DNA of 64,000 bases from Granulicella sp. WH15 (GCF_009914315.1 NZ_CP042596.1:558001-622000); one strand, 5' to 3'; shown: positions 39,661 to 48,363, numbered from the stretch's first letter. Notes: generated by a model from the letters alone, not told the origin. A program made the numbers and translations.

Positions 39661-40683
39661 TTAGGTGCTGCCGGATAGATCGAACGGACGATACGGCTTG
39701 TTCAACACCATCGCATCGAACCGATGCCGTGTCCGAAATCCCGAGGCCAGATAAAGCTGTACCGCAGCGCTGTTCTGCTCGCTCACCGTCAGGGTAATTG
39801 CCTCATACCGCAGCGCGGCCAGCCGTTTCATCGAGTGCTCCAGCAGCAGCCGCCCCAGCCCGCGCCCACGGTACTCGGGAGCCATGCAGAGCTGCGTGAT
39901 ATGCGCCACATCCGCCGCGATCCGCGAACCCAGCACCACGCCTGCCAGCGCCTGCGTCCCGCGGTCGCGCAGCAGCCACGAGGCCTCCGCATCAAACTGC
40001 CCACAGCCGGGAAAGCGCACGATATTGTGCAGAAACCGCAGCGAGCCGTGCAGCGTTCGGTACTGGTCGTTGATCTCCGCGTCCAGGTGCCCTGCGTAGG
40101 CGGCATGGATCAGCTCGGCCACCGGCTGGTATGCGGAGGGCGTCCACGGGCACAGCTCCATATCGGGCGGCATCGCAATCGCCGGAGACCAGCTCCGCGA
40201 ACGCGCCGCCAGATCGCACTCCTGGTAGAGCCGGGGAAAGCGCACGAAGCCCGCCTGACGAAAGGGCTCGGCCAACTCGAACTCGTTGTAGAGCAGCAGT
40301 TGCGACTCGATGCGGTCGAGGTCGGGCGAGGCCGAGGCGACCTCCAGCAGGTGCTTCAGCAGCAGCTCCGGCAGACGCCACTCCGGGTCGATGGCGTGCG
40401 AGACGTAGATGTCGCCGATGACTGCCTTGTAGCCCTCGTACACGCAAAAGATGTAGCCGATGACCTGTCCGCGCAGCGTGGCGACGAAGCCCGGCAACAT
40501 GCGCGAGTCCAGATACTGCAGCAACAGCTCGATGGAGTCGCGGTAGTCCCAGAGCAGCCTCTGCTGCCACGCGGCTGCCTCCTGTTGCAGTAGCGGACGC
40601 AGGTCGTAGGCGGAAAAATGCCGCAGATCCAGCACCTCGACGCGGGCAAGGGAGGAGGCGGCGGTCTGGGGGACGGTGGCCAT
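39661..40683 (-). CDS. Tandem GNAT-domain acetyltransferase
   Basis: 340 aa, about twice the length of a single GNAT domain. Residues about 1-165 hold a degenerate N-terminal GNAT-like unit ('GQVIGYIFCVYEGYKAVIGDIYV'). The C-terminal half has the complete acetyl-CoA motif 'LCMAPEYRGRGLGRLLLEHSM' and 'NSAAVQLYLASGFRTR'. Substrate unknown. It lies 59 nt after the glycosyltransferase and is likely last in the ylxP operon. Confidence 0.82.
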   Translation of the reverse strand: MATVPQTAASSLARVEVLDLRHFSAYDLRPLLQQEAAAWQQRLLWDYRDSIELLLQYLDSRMLPGFVATLRGQVIGYIFCVYEGYKAVIGDIYVSHAIDPEWRLPELLLKHLLEVASASPDLDRIESQLLLYNEFELAEPFRQAGFVRFPRLYQECDLAARSRSWSPAIAMPPDMELCPWTPSAYQPVAELIHAAYAGHLDAEINDQYRTLHGSLRFLHNIVRFPGCGQFDAEASWLLRDRGTQALAGVVLGSRIAADVAHITQLCMAPEYRGRGLGRLLLEHSMKRLAALRYEAITLTVSEQNSAAVQLYLASGFRTRHRFDAMVLNKPYRPFDLSGST

Positions 40684-40742
40684 AGCGGTCGCCGAAGCGC
40701 GAAGCCTCGTTGATTGAGCTTATCGGCTAATTGGGAAAACGG

Positions 40743-42563
40743 CTATGGCTGTGCGTAGACCCGGTATACCGCAAGTCCCTGCTCGTCATAGAGAAAGAGC
40801 GGCTTGTACATGCGCCCGGCGAGCCAGCGGTCGAGTTCGCCCTCGTCCGCGCTGCGGATGACGAGCAGGTGCTCGGCTCTGGGCACGCCGTCGGAGTCGT
40901 AGTGAACCAGCGGCTCGTTACGGTAGAACGCCAGCCCGTAGTCCATATCGCGTTTGACCGACTGTACCGCCAGCAGCTTGACACCGGGGGCGTGGCGCTC
41001 GATCTCCTGGGCCAGGGGCCGCGCCGAGTAGTTCAGGTCCAGCTCGCGTCCGTGGAAGCCGAGCAGGAAGATCAGCGTCAACACCACCGGGATCAGCGTC
41101 GCGTTACGCACTGCCGGGATGCCGTAACGGCGGATCAGCAGCACCATCACCATGCCGATGAGTACGGCAGCGGCGGTAGCGGCGGCGAGCCAGCCCGCGG
41201 AGGGCACCAGGGTCTCGTACTGCATGTGCTGCGGGGCCAGCGTCAGCACAAAGACCAGCACGGCGCTCAAGACGGCGTGCGACCAGAGCAGCCACGGCGG
41301 CAGGCCCTCGCGGCGGATGCGGTTCAGGTAGTCGCCGGTCAGGATGGTCAGGGGCGGCAGCGAGGGCAGGATGTAGCCCGGCAGCTTGGACCCGGAGAAC
41401 GAGAAGAAGAGGATCGGGAAGAGCGCCCACAGCACCAGGAACTCGGGGAAGGCGTCGCCCGCGCGCGAGTGGCCGAGGTACGGCTGGGGCTTGCGGCGCA
41501 CCTTCCACTCGGCGACCGAGGTGTTGATGGCGTCGATCAGCGCACGGCCCGCCAGCACGGTCCACGGCATCAGCGCGATGATGAGCACGGCCAGGTAGTA
41601 CCAGAAGGGCTGATGGTGCTGGTAGCGGTTGGTGGCGAACCGCTCGAGATTGTGCTCGAGGAAGAACTGGCGGTAGAAGTCCGGGTTACGGCGCTGGACG
41701 GCGATGTACCAGGGCAGCACCATCAGCAGGTAGAGAATGATTCCCGGCAGCCAGATCGTCCGGCGCAGCAGCGTCCACTCCCGGCGCAGCGCTACGAAGA
41801 GGAAGATGATGATGAGCGCCATGAAGGGCGCGACCGGCCCCTTGGCCAGCGTGGCCGCCGCGCCGAAGAAGTAGAGGTCGAAGAGCCAGAACTTCTTGCC
41901 GGTCTCGTACCAGGCGTACCAGCCCAGCATCCCGATGCAGAACGGCGCGGCGAGCTGCATATCGGTGGAGGCTCCGCGCGAGAACGAGAGGATGCCCACG
42001 CAGGAGCAGGTAATCAGCGCCGCGTCCAGATGCCCGCCCGGCCGGAAACGCCGCATGTGCAGGAAGATCAGCACGATCAGGAACGCCGCGCCGGAGGTCG
42101 AGGGCAGCCGCGCCGACCAGTCCGAGACGCCGAACTCGCGGAAGAAGCTCATCGCGCGCCAGTAGTAGAGGGCCGGTTTCTCCAGCCACGGCTGGCCGTA
42201 GAGGATCGGTGTTACGGTTCCTGCCAGTAGACACTGCGTGGCGCGGGTGATGTCGTCGCGCCGAAGGCTGTGCGGCACCATGTCGGTGTGGAGCTGGGCG
42301 CAGGTGGTGTCATGCACCTTCAGCATCTCGCGGGCCACTTGGGCATAGCGCGGCTCATCCGCGCCGACCAGTCCGAGCTGCGCGCCGCCGGTGACGGGCA
42401 TAAGCCCGTACAGCAGCAGGAAGCCGCCGATCAGGCACAGGGTCAGGATCTCCCACGGCGAAGGCAGCTCCGGGTGATGGAAGAGGCGGCGATACCACGG
42501 CAGCTTCGCACTGATTTGCGCGGCACCGTCACCGGTGGAGGCGGGTTGGAGAAAGTCGTTCAC
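40743..42563 (-). CDS. ArnT/PMT-family membrane glycosyltransferase
   Basis: 606 aa with about 11-12 hydrophobic segments and a C-terminal soluble part. Family motifs: 'GADEPRYAQVAREM' (catalytic Asp69-Glu70), 'LEKPALYYW', 'SRGASTDM', 'LAKGPVAPF' and 'FSGSKLPGYILPSLPP'. ArnT and relatives transfer sugars from polyprenyl phosphates on the periplasmic side, to lipid A or other acceptors. Between 'AREMLKVHD' and 'VTPILYGQPWLEKP' is an unusual insertion of about 31 residues (86-116). It starts 5 nt after the nrnA stop. Confidence 0.88.
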   Translation of the reverse strand: MNDFLQPASTGDGAAQISAKLPWYRRLFHHPELPSPWEILTLCLIGGFLLLYGLMPVTGGAQLGLVGADEPRYAQVAREMLKVHDTTCAQLHTDMVPHSLRRDDITRATQCLLAGTVTPILYGQPWLEKPALYYWRAMSFFREFGVSDWSARLPSTSGAAFLIVLIFLHMRRFRPGGHLDAALITCSCVGILSFSRGASTDMQLAAPFCIGMLGWYAWYETGKKFWLFDLYFFGAAATLAKGPVAPFMALIIIFLFVALRREWTLLRRTIWLPGIILYLLMVLPWYIAVQRRNPDFYRQFFLEHNLERFATNRYQHHQPFWYYLAVLIIALMPWTVLAGRALIDAINTSVAEWKVRRKPQPYLGHSRAGDAFPEFLVLWALFPILFFSFSGSKLPGYILPSLPPLTILTGDYLNRIRREGLPPWLLWSHAVLSAVLVFVLTLAPQHMQYETLVPSAGWLAAATAAAVLIGMVMVLLIRRYGIPAVRNATLIPVVLTLIFLLGFHGRELDLNYSARPLAQEIERHAPGVKLLAVQSVKRDMDYGLAFYRNEPLVHYDSDGVPRAEHLLVIRSADEGELDRWLAGRMYKPLFLYDEQGLAVYRVYAQP

Positions 42564-42568
42564 TTTGG

Positions 42569-43552
42569 TCAGGCTGGGCGAGACAAGGCTAACAGAGTTG
42601 CACTCGATAGACGGCTAAGAATGCCCTGCGCCAGCTCGTCCATGGTTCCGGGCAGGGTGACGCCGCTGGCGTTACGGTGGCCGCCGCCGCCGTAGTGCTC
42701 GGCCACCTGGGCGACGTTGACCTCTCCCTTGCTGCGCAGGCTCAGGCGGATCTCGTTCGGGCCGTCCAGCTCGCGGAAGAAGGCCGCCAGCTCGATCCCG
42801 GCGATGCCGATCAGCGTGTTGACGATCCCTTCGCAGTCCTCCGATGTCGCTTCCGCCTCGCGCAGCTCGCGGTCGCTGATCGACGTCCACGCCACCGCGC
42901 CCTCGCGCTGCATCTTGTTCAGCGCGATGCCGAGAACGCGCAGGCGGCTCAGAGGATTGGAGAAGATGACGGCCTGCGCGATCCGGCCCGGCTCGACGCC
43001 GCGCTGGGTCAGGTCGTGCGCCATGGCGAAGGCCTCGGCATTGGTGGAGGAGTAGGTGAAGCCGCCGGTATCGGTCAGCAGCCCGGTGTACAGGCACTTG
43101 GCGATGGCTGTCGTGATCTGGAAGTCGGGCGAGCTGAGCGCGATCCGGTAGACCATCACGGTCACCGCGCAGGCTCCCGCGTCGATCCAGTTCAGCGCGG
43201 CGAAGTCGCGGCCGCTGCTGTGGTGGTCGATGTTCAGCAGCATCCGCCGCTCCAGCCCCGCGATCCCGGTGCGCTGGGTGCTGTTGCACTCCAGCAGGAT
43301 CGCCGGACAGGTCTCATCCCCGGCGTGGTCGGCGATGCGAATCTTTTCGATCCCCGGCAGCGCGTCGAAGTTCGCCGGGATAGGCCCGGCCAGCACCATG
43401 TCGACGGTGCAGCCGATCTGCTCCAGCAGCCCGCCCAGCGCCAGCACCGAGCCGACGGCGTCGCCATCCGGCCGGGCGTGGGAGGTGATGAGAAAGCGGG
43501 GATGCGCCCGGAAGGCGGCAACAAACTCCGCGATGATTGCGGCCTCAGTCAT
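42569..43552 (-). CDS. nrnA: DHH-family nanoRNase/pAp phosphatase
   Basis: 327 aa. DHH domain with 'TSHARPDGDAVGSVLAL' (DxD) and 'LLNIDHHSSG' (DHH), then a DHHA1 domain with 'HYGGGGHRNASGVTLPG'. NrnA-type enzymes degrade 2-5-mer RNA and dephosphorylate pAp; some homologues use c-di-nucleotide breakdown products. The ATG overlaps the rbfA stop by one base (TAATG), so translation is coupled. The ylxP-rbfA-nrnA order is common in bacteria. Confidence 0.92.
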   Translation of the reverse strand: MTEAAIIAEFVAAFRAHPRFLITSHARPDGDAVGSVLALGGLLEQIGCTVDMVLAGPIPANFDALPGIEKIRIADHAGDETCPAILLECNSTQRTGIAGLERRMLLNIDHHSSGRDFAALNWIDAGACAVTVMVYRIALSSPDFQITTAIAKCLYTGLLTDTGGFTYSSTNAEAFAMAHDLTQRGVEPGRIAQAVIFSNPLSRLRVLGIALNKMQREGAVAWTSISDRELREAEATSEDCEGIVNTLIGIAGIELAAFFRELDGPNEIRLSLRSKGEVNVAQVAEHYGGGGHRNASGVTLPGTMDELAQGILSRLSSATLLALSRPA

Positions 43553-43983
43553 TATTTCTCGGATACCGGGGCTTCCTGGGGGCTTGGGGCGGTCGAGACG
43601 GCTTCTTCCGTAGCGCGCTTGCGATCGCGCTTCTTCATCCGCCCCAGCAGCTCGTCCATGCGGCCGGTCATCTTCTCGGAGCGGTCGATGGCGAAGACCA
43701 GCTCCGGCACATGGCGGACGCCCATGCGCTCGCGGATCTGCGCCCGTATGAAGCCGCGGGCTGTAGTCAGGGCGGCCAGTGTGGACGCCTCTTCGGCCTC
43801 GCCGCCGTGGACCGCGACGAAGACCCGTGCGGACTTGCCGCCGGGCGTCAGTACCACCTCGGTGACGACGGAGGGGAAGATTCTCGGGTCGGAGAGTTCT
43901 CCTTCGAGCATCGCGCCGATCTCCTCGGAGAATGAATGGGCGACCCGGTTGCGGTGGTAGGTTCTGGCGCGTGGTTCAGGCAT
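43552..43983 (-). CDS. rbfA: Ribosome-binding factor A
   Basis: 143 aa. RbfA is a KH-like cold-shock factor for late 30S maturation. 'RTYHRNRVAHSFSEEIGAMLEGELSDPRI', 'VVLTPGGKSARVFVAV' and 'MGVRHVPELVFAIDRS' are the family core. A charged C-terminal tail extends from about residue 120. It overlaps nrnA; 72 nt after ylxP. Confidence 0.95.
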   Translation of the reverse strand: MPEPRARTYHRNRVAHSFSEEIGAMLEGELSDPRIFPSVVTEVVLTPGGKSARVFVAVHGGEAEEASTLAALTTARGFIRAQIRERMGVRHVPELVFAIDRSEKMTGRMDELLGRMKKRDRKRATEEAVSTAPSPQEAPVSEK

Positions 43984-44055
43984 GTTTCACTTCCCTAAAG
44001 AACCAGCCTAGCAAATTTGCCGTTTTTTCGATAATTTTTACGGTTGCAACAGGGA

Positions 44056-44352
44056 CTAATCGGGCAGAATTTCGGCGTAGGAGTCGCGTATCTCGGCGCT
44101 CAGGGTGGTGCAGATGCGATGCGCGGCCTCATCGATCTGCTGGAGCTGGCCGGTGAGGTAGTTGGTCGAGCCGGAGATGGCGGCGATGCCGATGGTGGCG
44201 CGGTTCCAGGCCACAGCCTCATCCAGCTCGGCGACGGAGATGTTGAAGCCGTGGCGGAGCTTGTCTTTGAGCGAGCGGACGACCTGGCGGCGATCTTTTA
44301 ACGACTGCGCGTGGGGAATTTCGATCTCGAGGATGACGCGGCCAATGGGCAT
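44056..44352 (-). CDS. ylxP: DUF503 / YlxP family protein
   Basis: 98 aa from the ATG at 44352 (MPIGRVILEIEIPHAQSLKDR). The small ferredoxin-like DUF503 fold is commonly encoded between infB and rbfA and is thought to act in ribosome biogenesis. The frame is open to 44646, but that part is repeat sequence and is rejected. No Shine-Dalgarno is visible; instead the palindrome GGTACGAAGTACC ends right at the ATG and belongs to a family B repeat. Confidence 0.88.
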   Translation of the reverse strand: MPIGRVILEIEIPHAQSLKDRRQVVRSLKDKLRHGFNISVAELDEAVAWNRATIGIAAISGSTNYLTGQLQQIDEAAHRICTTLSAEIRDSYAEILPD

Positions 44353-44521
44353 GGTACTTCGTACCGTTCTCGGTGTTGTATGGGCAAGATTATCCTCTTT
44401 GGGCCTCCCGCTGGTCGGCAGCGAGCATATTTTGTTTCCGACCAACGGGAGGACCACGCGAAGCCTTAAAAAGGCGTGCAAACGCCCGCTCTCCGCGCAG
44501 GAGGGCCGTCCGGCAGGACAC
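44353..44521 (+). repeat. Dispersed intergenic repeat, family B (copy 4, long form)
   Basis: Begins GGTACTTCGTACCGTTCTCG immediately before the ylxP start and continues CCTCCCGCTGGTCGG...CCGACCAACGGGAGG, then the 'TTAAAAAGGCGTGCAAACG' block and GTCCGGCAGGACA. It is collinear with copy 2 in front of the M24 gene, in the same orientation relative to the gene. Confidence 0.8.
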
Positions 44522-44718
44522 CTGCCGGTTGCGCCGGGTGGCGGGAACCGATAAAATCTCACGAATAGCCAGAATTTGATCTGCGAGTTCTGAATGTCGT
44601 TTGCAAATGGCAAACGGAAGAAGTGATTCGCGCGGATCGAGTGCAATTCTGGACCGAAGGCTTAAGCGTAGACTTCTTGGCGCGGCGGTCCGTCAAACTC
44701 ATCTGAATAGGACGCCGC
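44522..44718. other. Remainder of the 366-bp gap before the M23 gene
   Basis: With the repeat at 44353-44521 this makes a 366-bp gene-free gap. The 197 bp here hold no ORF I believe. They must contain the promoter of the M23 gene, which I cannot place confidently. Confidence 0.4.
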
Positions 44719-45783
44719 TTGCCAGCAAACCCGAAAAAACGCTTTTACATCCTCTTCGTCAGCCGCGACACGGACGGAAACCTGCACAAGGTTCCGGTGC
44801 CTCTGCGCTATGCCTATCTATTTGTGGCGGCAGCGGTTATCGGTATGTTCACCATCACGGGAATGGCTGGGTCTTACTCGCGGATGCTGATTAAAACGGC
44901 GCGGTTCAACCAGTTGCGGGCCGATCACAACTCGCTCCAGAAGGACTACGCGCACCTGGAGAAACAGGCGCACGAGAAGGATATTCAGGCGGCCTCGCTG
45001 GGTTCTCTGGCGAGCGAGGTCTCGGCGCTGTACGGCCTGACGACCAGCAAGCTGGCCGCGGTGAACCGGGGACGGACGACCAAGGGCGCGAAGCCGGTCG
45101 TCGTCGATGCGGCCAAGTCGGCTGGGACGGCTCCTCTGGCCGATATCAGCGAGACGAATGTAGCCAGCCTGGCGGACGACAGCTATACCAAGTCGCTGGA
45201 CGCCTTTTATACCCTGCGCTCGAACGCGATGAGCGGCGATACGTCGCGCTTCCTCGCTACGCCGGTGGATACCCCGCTCGGCGGGATGCTGCATCCGCTG
45301 GGCCGTGGCCGGGAGTTCGGCGGTCTGGACAGCGGATTGGACGTGGCGGATTCGCCGTCGCTCTGGCCGGTTACGGGACCGATCACCAGCAGCTTCGGCC
45401 AGCGGGAGGACCCGGTGCTTGGCAACGGTGAGGGTGAGTTCCATCCGGGCATCGACATCTCGGCGGTGCAGGGAACGCCGATCCACGTGACGGCGGACGG
45501 CGTGGTGCAGTCGGCCGAGTTCGTGAATGGCTACGGGCGCATGGTGGCGGTGGACCACGGGCACGGACTGGTGACGATGTACGGGCACATGAGCGGTTTC
45601 GCCGTGACGGCGGGCCAGCAGGTGAGCCGGGGCCAGGTGATCGGTTATGTGGGCCATAGCGGCCGCACGACAGGCAACCACGTTCACTACGAGGTTCGGA
45701 TCAGGAATACTCCGGTCAATCCGCACAAGTACCTGCGGCAGACGCTGGCGCAGTTGGGTGGCGGGTTGCCGGGAGCGCAGTAG
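44719..45783 (+). CDS. M23-family (LytM) metallopeptidase, membrane-anchored
   Basis: 354 aa, start TTG at 44719 (MPANPKKRFYILFVSRDTDG). One transmembrane segment at about residues 30-50 ('YAYLFVAAAVIGMFTITGMA'), then a coiled-coil stretch (QLRADHNSLQKDYAHLEKQ), a linker, and the C-terminal M23 domain. Zinc/catalytic residues: 'EFHPGIDIS' (His, Asp), 'MYGHMS' and 'GNHVHYEVR' (HxH). Such proteins cut peptidoglycan crosslinks or activate amidases. Monocistronic. Confidence 0.9.
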   Translation: MPANPKKRFYILFVSRDTDGNLHKVPVPLRYAYLFVAAAVIGMFTITGMAGSYSRMLIKTARFNQLRADHNSLQKDYAHLEKQAHEKDIQAASLGSLASEVSALYGLTTSKLAAVNRGRTTKGAKPVVVDAAKSAGTAPLADISETNVASLADDSYTKSLDAFYTLRSNAMSGDTSRFLATPVDTPLGGMLHPLGRGREFGGLDSGLDVADSPSLWPVTGPITSSFGQREDPVLGNGEGEFHPGIDISAVQGTPIHVTADGVVQSAEFVNGYGRMVAVDHGHGLVTMYGHMSGFAVTAGQQVSRGQVIGYVGHSGRTTGNHVHYEVRIRNTPVNPHKYLRQTLAQLGGGLPGAQ

Positions 45784-45798
45784 GTCTGAGCCGCGGAA

Positions 45799-45852
45799 AC
45801 ACGCGCAGCGTCCAAGACAGCACGAAGTGCCGCCCGCCCGGCGTGAGGGCGC
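45799..45852 (+). repeat. Dispersed intergenic repeat, family A (copy 5)
   Basis: ACACGCGCAGCGTCCAAGAC, AGCACGAAGTGCCGCCCGCC, CGGCGTGAGGGC; starts 16 nt after the M23 stop. Confidence 0.78.
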
Positions 45853-45907
45853 TTTTGCTGTTGCTTCTGAGCTACGCTCTCTTCAACCTATCCACAAAAT
45901 CCTGCTA

Positions 45908-46008
45908 TCCAAAAGCGCTGAAGGCGCGCTCTATACCAGCCTAGGGCAAAGCCCTAGGTAACCGTGTGCATAGGCAAGGTGAGGGCTGAAGGCCCGACCT
46001 ATCCCTTC
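45908..46008. repeat. Cluster of short palindromes, family D (copy 2)
   Basis: GCGCTGAAGGCGC, CTAGGGCAAAGCCCTAG and GGGCTGAAGGCCC hairpins in a row, with the same style as 915-1073. Confidence 0.6.
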
Positions 46009-46019
46009 GCGTGGTCCTC

Positions 46020-46976
46020 TTAGTGCAACTGGCCAAGCCTCTTAAGCAGATCGGCGGGCAGGTCGGCTGTGAGGATGGCCCGGTTCTTCTTCTGCTGGAT
46101 GTGAATCGAGGCCGTCAGGTCCCGCAGGGTGCGGTCGCTATCGGTGCGGGCTGGTACAGGTTCTAGCGTGCGCAGAACGGCCAGCAGTCCAGTCAGCGCC
46201 TGACTGGACTGCTGCGCGTCGGCATCGCTGGGGGCGAGCTGCTCGATGCGCAGGTGGAGCTGCGAGGTGTAGCGGAGGCTGGCGACAAAGTCGGTGTCGC
46301 TGGCCAGCGGCAGCCCGAGGCCCATGACGCTGATATGACCGTCTTCCGCGAACGGTAGGCCGATGCGCCCGATGGCCCAGGCTGAAGCGAAGGACGGTAC
46401 ATCAGCGTAGCGAGCGGACAGGAGCAGTGGGCCGCTGACGAAGCTGCCTCGGCTGCGGTCGAGGATGGCGTGGATCTGCTCCGGCGTGGGGCAGTTGGAG
46501 GCGGCGATGGTGGTGGCGTCGAGTTGCGCGACGCGCAGGGTGCGGCCGTCGCTGGGGATGAGGTAGAGGGTGTGACCCGCGTAGGTCTCCTGCGCGCTGG
46601 CGATGGAGGCCAGGTAGCGGGTCAAGCGAGCGGCGTCGAAGCGTCCGACGAAGACTTCGGAGAAGGCCACGGGGCCGTTGGGGCCATGAGGGTTGGGCAT
46701 GGCGTGGAGCGCAAAGGCGGCGGCGTCCAGGTCGCGCTCGGGCACGATGCCGGTGGCGTCGATGAATTGCTGAAAGTCGGGCGAGCGCGTGATGGGGTCG
46801 CGGTCGAAGTGGGTGGCCAGGCGCAGCGGAGCGACATCGAGGAAGACGATGGCGTCGGCTTCGGGGAGGAGACGTGCGGCTCGGGGGGCGGCTTTGGCGT
46901 GGAGATAGAAGGCCAGGGCCGCGATGGCGATCAGGACTACAGCAACGCCGAGAATAAGAGTGGTGCGCTTACGCAT
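46020..46976 (-). CDS. Membrane-anchored protein of unknown function
   Basis: 318 aa. One N-terminal transmembrane anchor (residues ~7-27, 'LILGVAVVLIAIAALAFYLHA') followed by a soluble exported domain with phrases such as 'EADAIVFLDVAPLRLA' and 'GHTLYLIPSDGRTLRVAQLDATTIAASN'. I do not recognise the family; the style resembles exported acidobacterial proteins whose domains look like DUF3352-type. It stands alone on the minus strand with repeats on both sides. Confidence 0.72.
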   Translation of the reverse strand: MRKRTTLILGVAVVLIAIAALAFYLHAKAAPRAARLLPEADAIVFLDVAPLRLATHFDRDPITRSPDFQQFIDATGIVPERDLDAAAFALHAMPNPHGPNGPVAFSEVFVGRFDAARLTRYLASIASAQETYAGHTLYLIPSDGRTLRVAQLDATTIAASNCPTPEQIHAILDRSRGSFVSGPLLLSARYADVPSFASAWAIGRIGLPFAEDGHISVMGLGLPLASDTDFVASLRYTSQLHLRIEQLAPSDADAQQSSQALTGLLAVLRTLEPVPARTDSDRTLRDLTASIHIQQKKNRAILTADLPADLLKRLGQLH

Positions 46977-47005
46977 GGTGGGTTTGAGTTTACAAGCAAC
47001 GACAA

Positions 47006-47064
47006 CTACGCCCTAGCGCCGGGCTGGCGGCACTTCGTGGGGTTCTCGACGCTTCGCGTGTTAC
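47006..47064 (-). repeat. Dispersed intergenic repeat, family A (copy 6)
   Basis: Minus-strand reading ACACGCGAAGCGTCGAGAAC, CCACGAAGTGCCGCCAGCCC, GGCGCTAGGGCG; ends a few bases from the stop codon of the next gene. Confidence 0.78.
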
Positions 47065-47068
47065 GTGC

Positions 47069-47920
47069 CTACTCGACGATGGCGAAGGTATAAATCTTGC
47101 CGCCGTTGGTCACATTGCCCGTGCCGGGCGGCAGGATGCCGTACTCTCCGCCGGGCGTCTTCTGGTCCAGCGTGAAGGTGTAGGTATGGGGCGCGGTCTG
47201 CACGGGTGAGAACGGCATCTCGTCCCTCTTGGCCCCGCCGGTCGAGTGGATGACGCCGCCGGTCAGCGTGCGGAATTCGCGGTCCTTGCTGTTCAGGCGG
47301 AAGAGGATCAGGTCGTATTCGCTGGCGGTGACGCCCTCGGGCGTGCAGATGAGGAACTCGATCGGCCGCGCCAGCACCAGCTTCGACTCGCGCCCGTAGA
47401 CGCGGCCGTTGCGGTCCGGCTTGATGATGCCGTTGGTGACGGTGGACTTGATAAAGCCGCCCGAGACGACGTGGACGGTCTCCGAGTCCATCGGAACCCA
47501 CTGGCCGTTGCGGTCCTTGTAGTAGAGGCCGGGCTCCGAGACCTCGGAGACGCGGACGACGGGCGGCTTCGAGCCGGGCGTCAGCAGGCGACGGTTGGCG
47601 GCGATCATGGCCTTCAGGATGGGGTCCGAGAGGCCCGCCTGCTTGAGTTTGACCAGGTTGTCGGAGTCGGTGTCGTAGGCTCCGGGCTGGGTGCCGATGG
47701 TCTGGACGATAAGGTCGTCGCCGAGTCCCGCATGGAACATCTTGAGGACGGAATCGTTGTTCATCACCGCCGGGCCGGAGTCCGCGGGCGGCGGTGGCGC
47801 GACACCGGGAGCCTGCGGGCCTTCGAGAATCTGCGGGGCGTCGGCGGTATGCGTTTGGAGCTGTGCCTGTGCGGCGAAACCGAAGGAGAGCAGCAGTGCG
47901 AGAGCGAGGATACGGCGCAT
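47069..47920 (-). CDS. Secreted protein of unknown function
   Basis: 283 aa from the ATG at 47920 (MRRILALALLLSFGFAAQAQ), a clear signal peptide; the frame runs 65 codons further upstream but that part lacks a plausible start. Mature protein begins with a Pro/Ala-rich segment (PGVAPPPPADSG). Next comes 'NNDSVLKMFHAGLGDDLIVQTI' and 'LVKLKQAGLSDPILKAMIAAN' (a helical repeat reminiscent of a short sensor-like module seen in many acidobacterial exported proteins), and then a beta-rich C-terminal half. No named family recognised. Confidence 0.72.
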   Translation of the reverse strand: MRRILALALLLSFGFAAQAQLQTHTADAPQILEGPQAPGVAPPPPADSGPAVMNNDSVLKMFHAGLGDDLIVQTIGTQPGAYDTDSDNLVKLKQAGLSDPILKAMIAANRRLLTPGSKPPVVRVSEVSEPGLYYKDRNGQWVPMDSETVHVVSGGFIKSTVTNGIIKPDRNGRVYGRESKLVLARPIEFLICTPEGVTASEYDLILFRLNSKDREFRTLTGGVIHSTGGAKRDEMPFSPVQTAPHTYTFTLDQKTPGGEYGILPPGTGNVTNGGKIYTFAIVE

Positions 47921-48125
47921 AAATGGATGTCCGGCGAAGAGGTGAATTGTGGAGATTCTACCCTTCCGGGAAGGGCTTCCGGCTGGCGTTTTGTGCGCGG
48001 CCGGATTTGTGATAAAGTCAGGTCTTGCGGCAAGCTCTGCGCGGGCGGTTCTGCGTCGTTGGCTGGAGTTCTTCTGGCTGTAACGACAGGAAGGGTTCGA
48101 GTAGAGTAGATTCAAGGCTGTTTGG

Positions 48126-48201
48126 GCTGGCGTAGCTCAGCTGGTAGAGCATCTGATTTGTAATCAGAGGGTCGGGGGTTCAAATCCCTTCGTCAGCTCC
48201 A
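48126..48201 (+). tRNA. tRNA-Thr (UGU)
   Basis: 76-nt cloverleaf with the acceptor GCTGGCG/CGTCAGC, a D-stem GCTC/GAGC and anticodon loop TTTGTAA (anticodon TGT). T-loop TTCAAAT and an encoded CCA. First of four tRNAs leading to tuf, as in the E. coli tufB operon. Confidence 0.95.
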
Positions 48202-48363
48202 GTTACCTTAAAGCCAGTACATGCAGTTTGCAGGACGGATTTGGTTGTGCTGCTTGTCCCTTTCGTGGCTGCAGATCTCAAGCCACTCCCCTCGAAAAGA
48301 AGGTTCGCTTTCTTGAGTGGTTGGTGAGAGTCCTGCGTGGCGACAAGGTTCGGGCAGGGAAGT

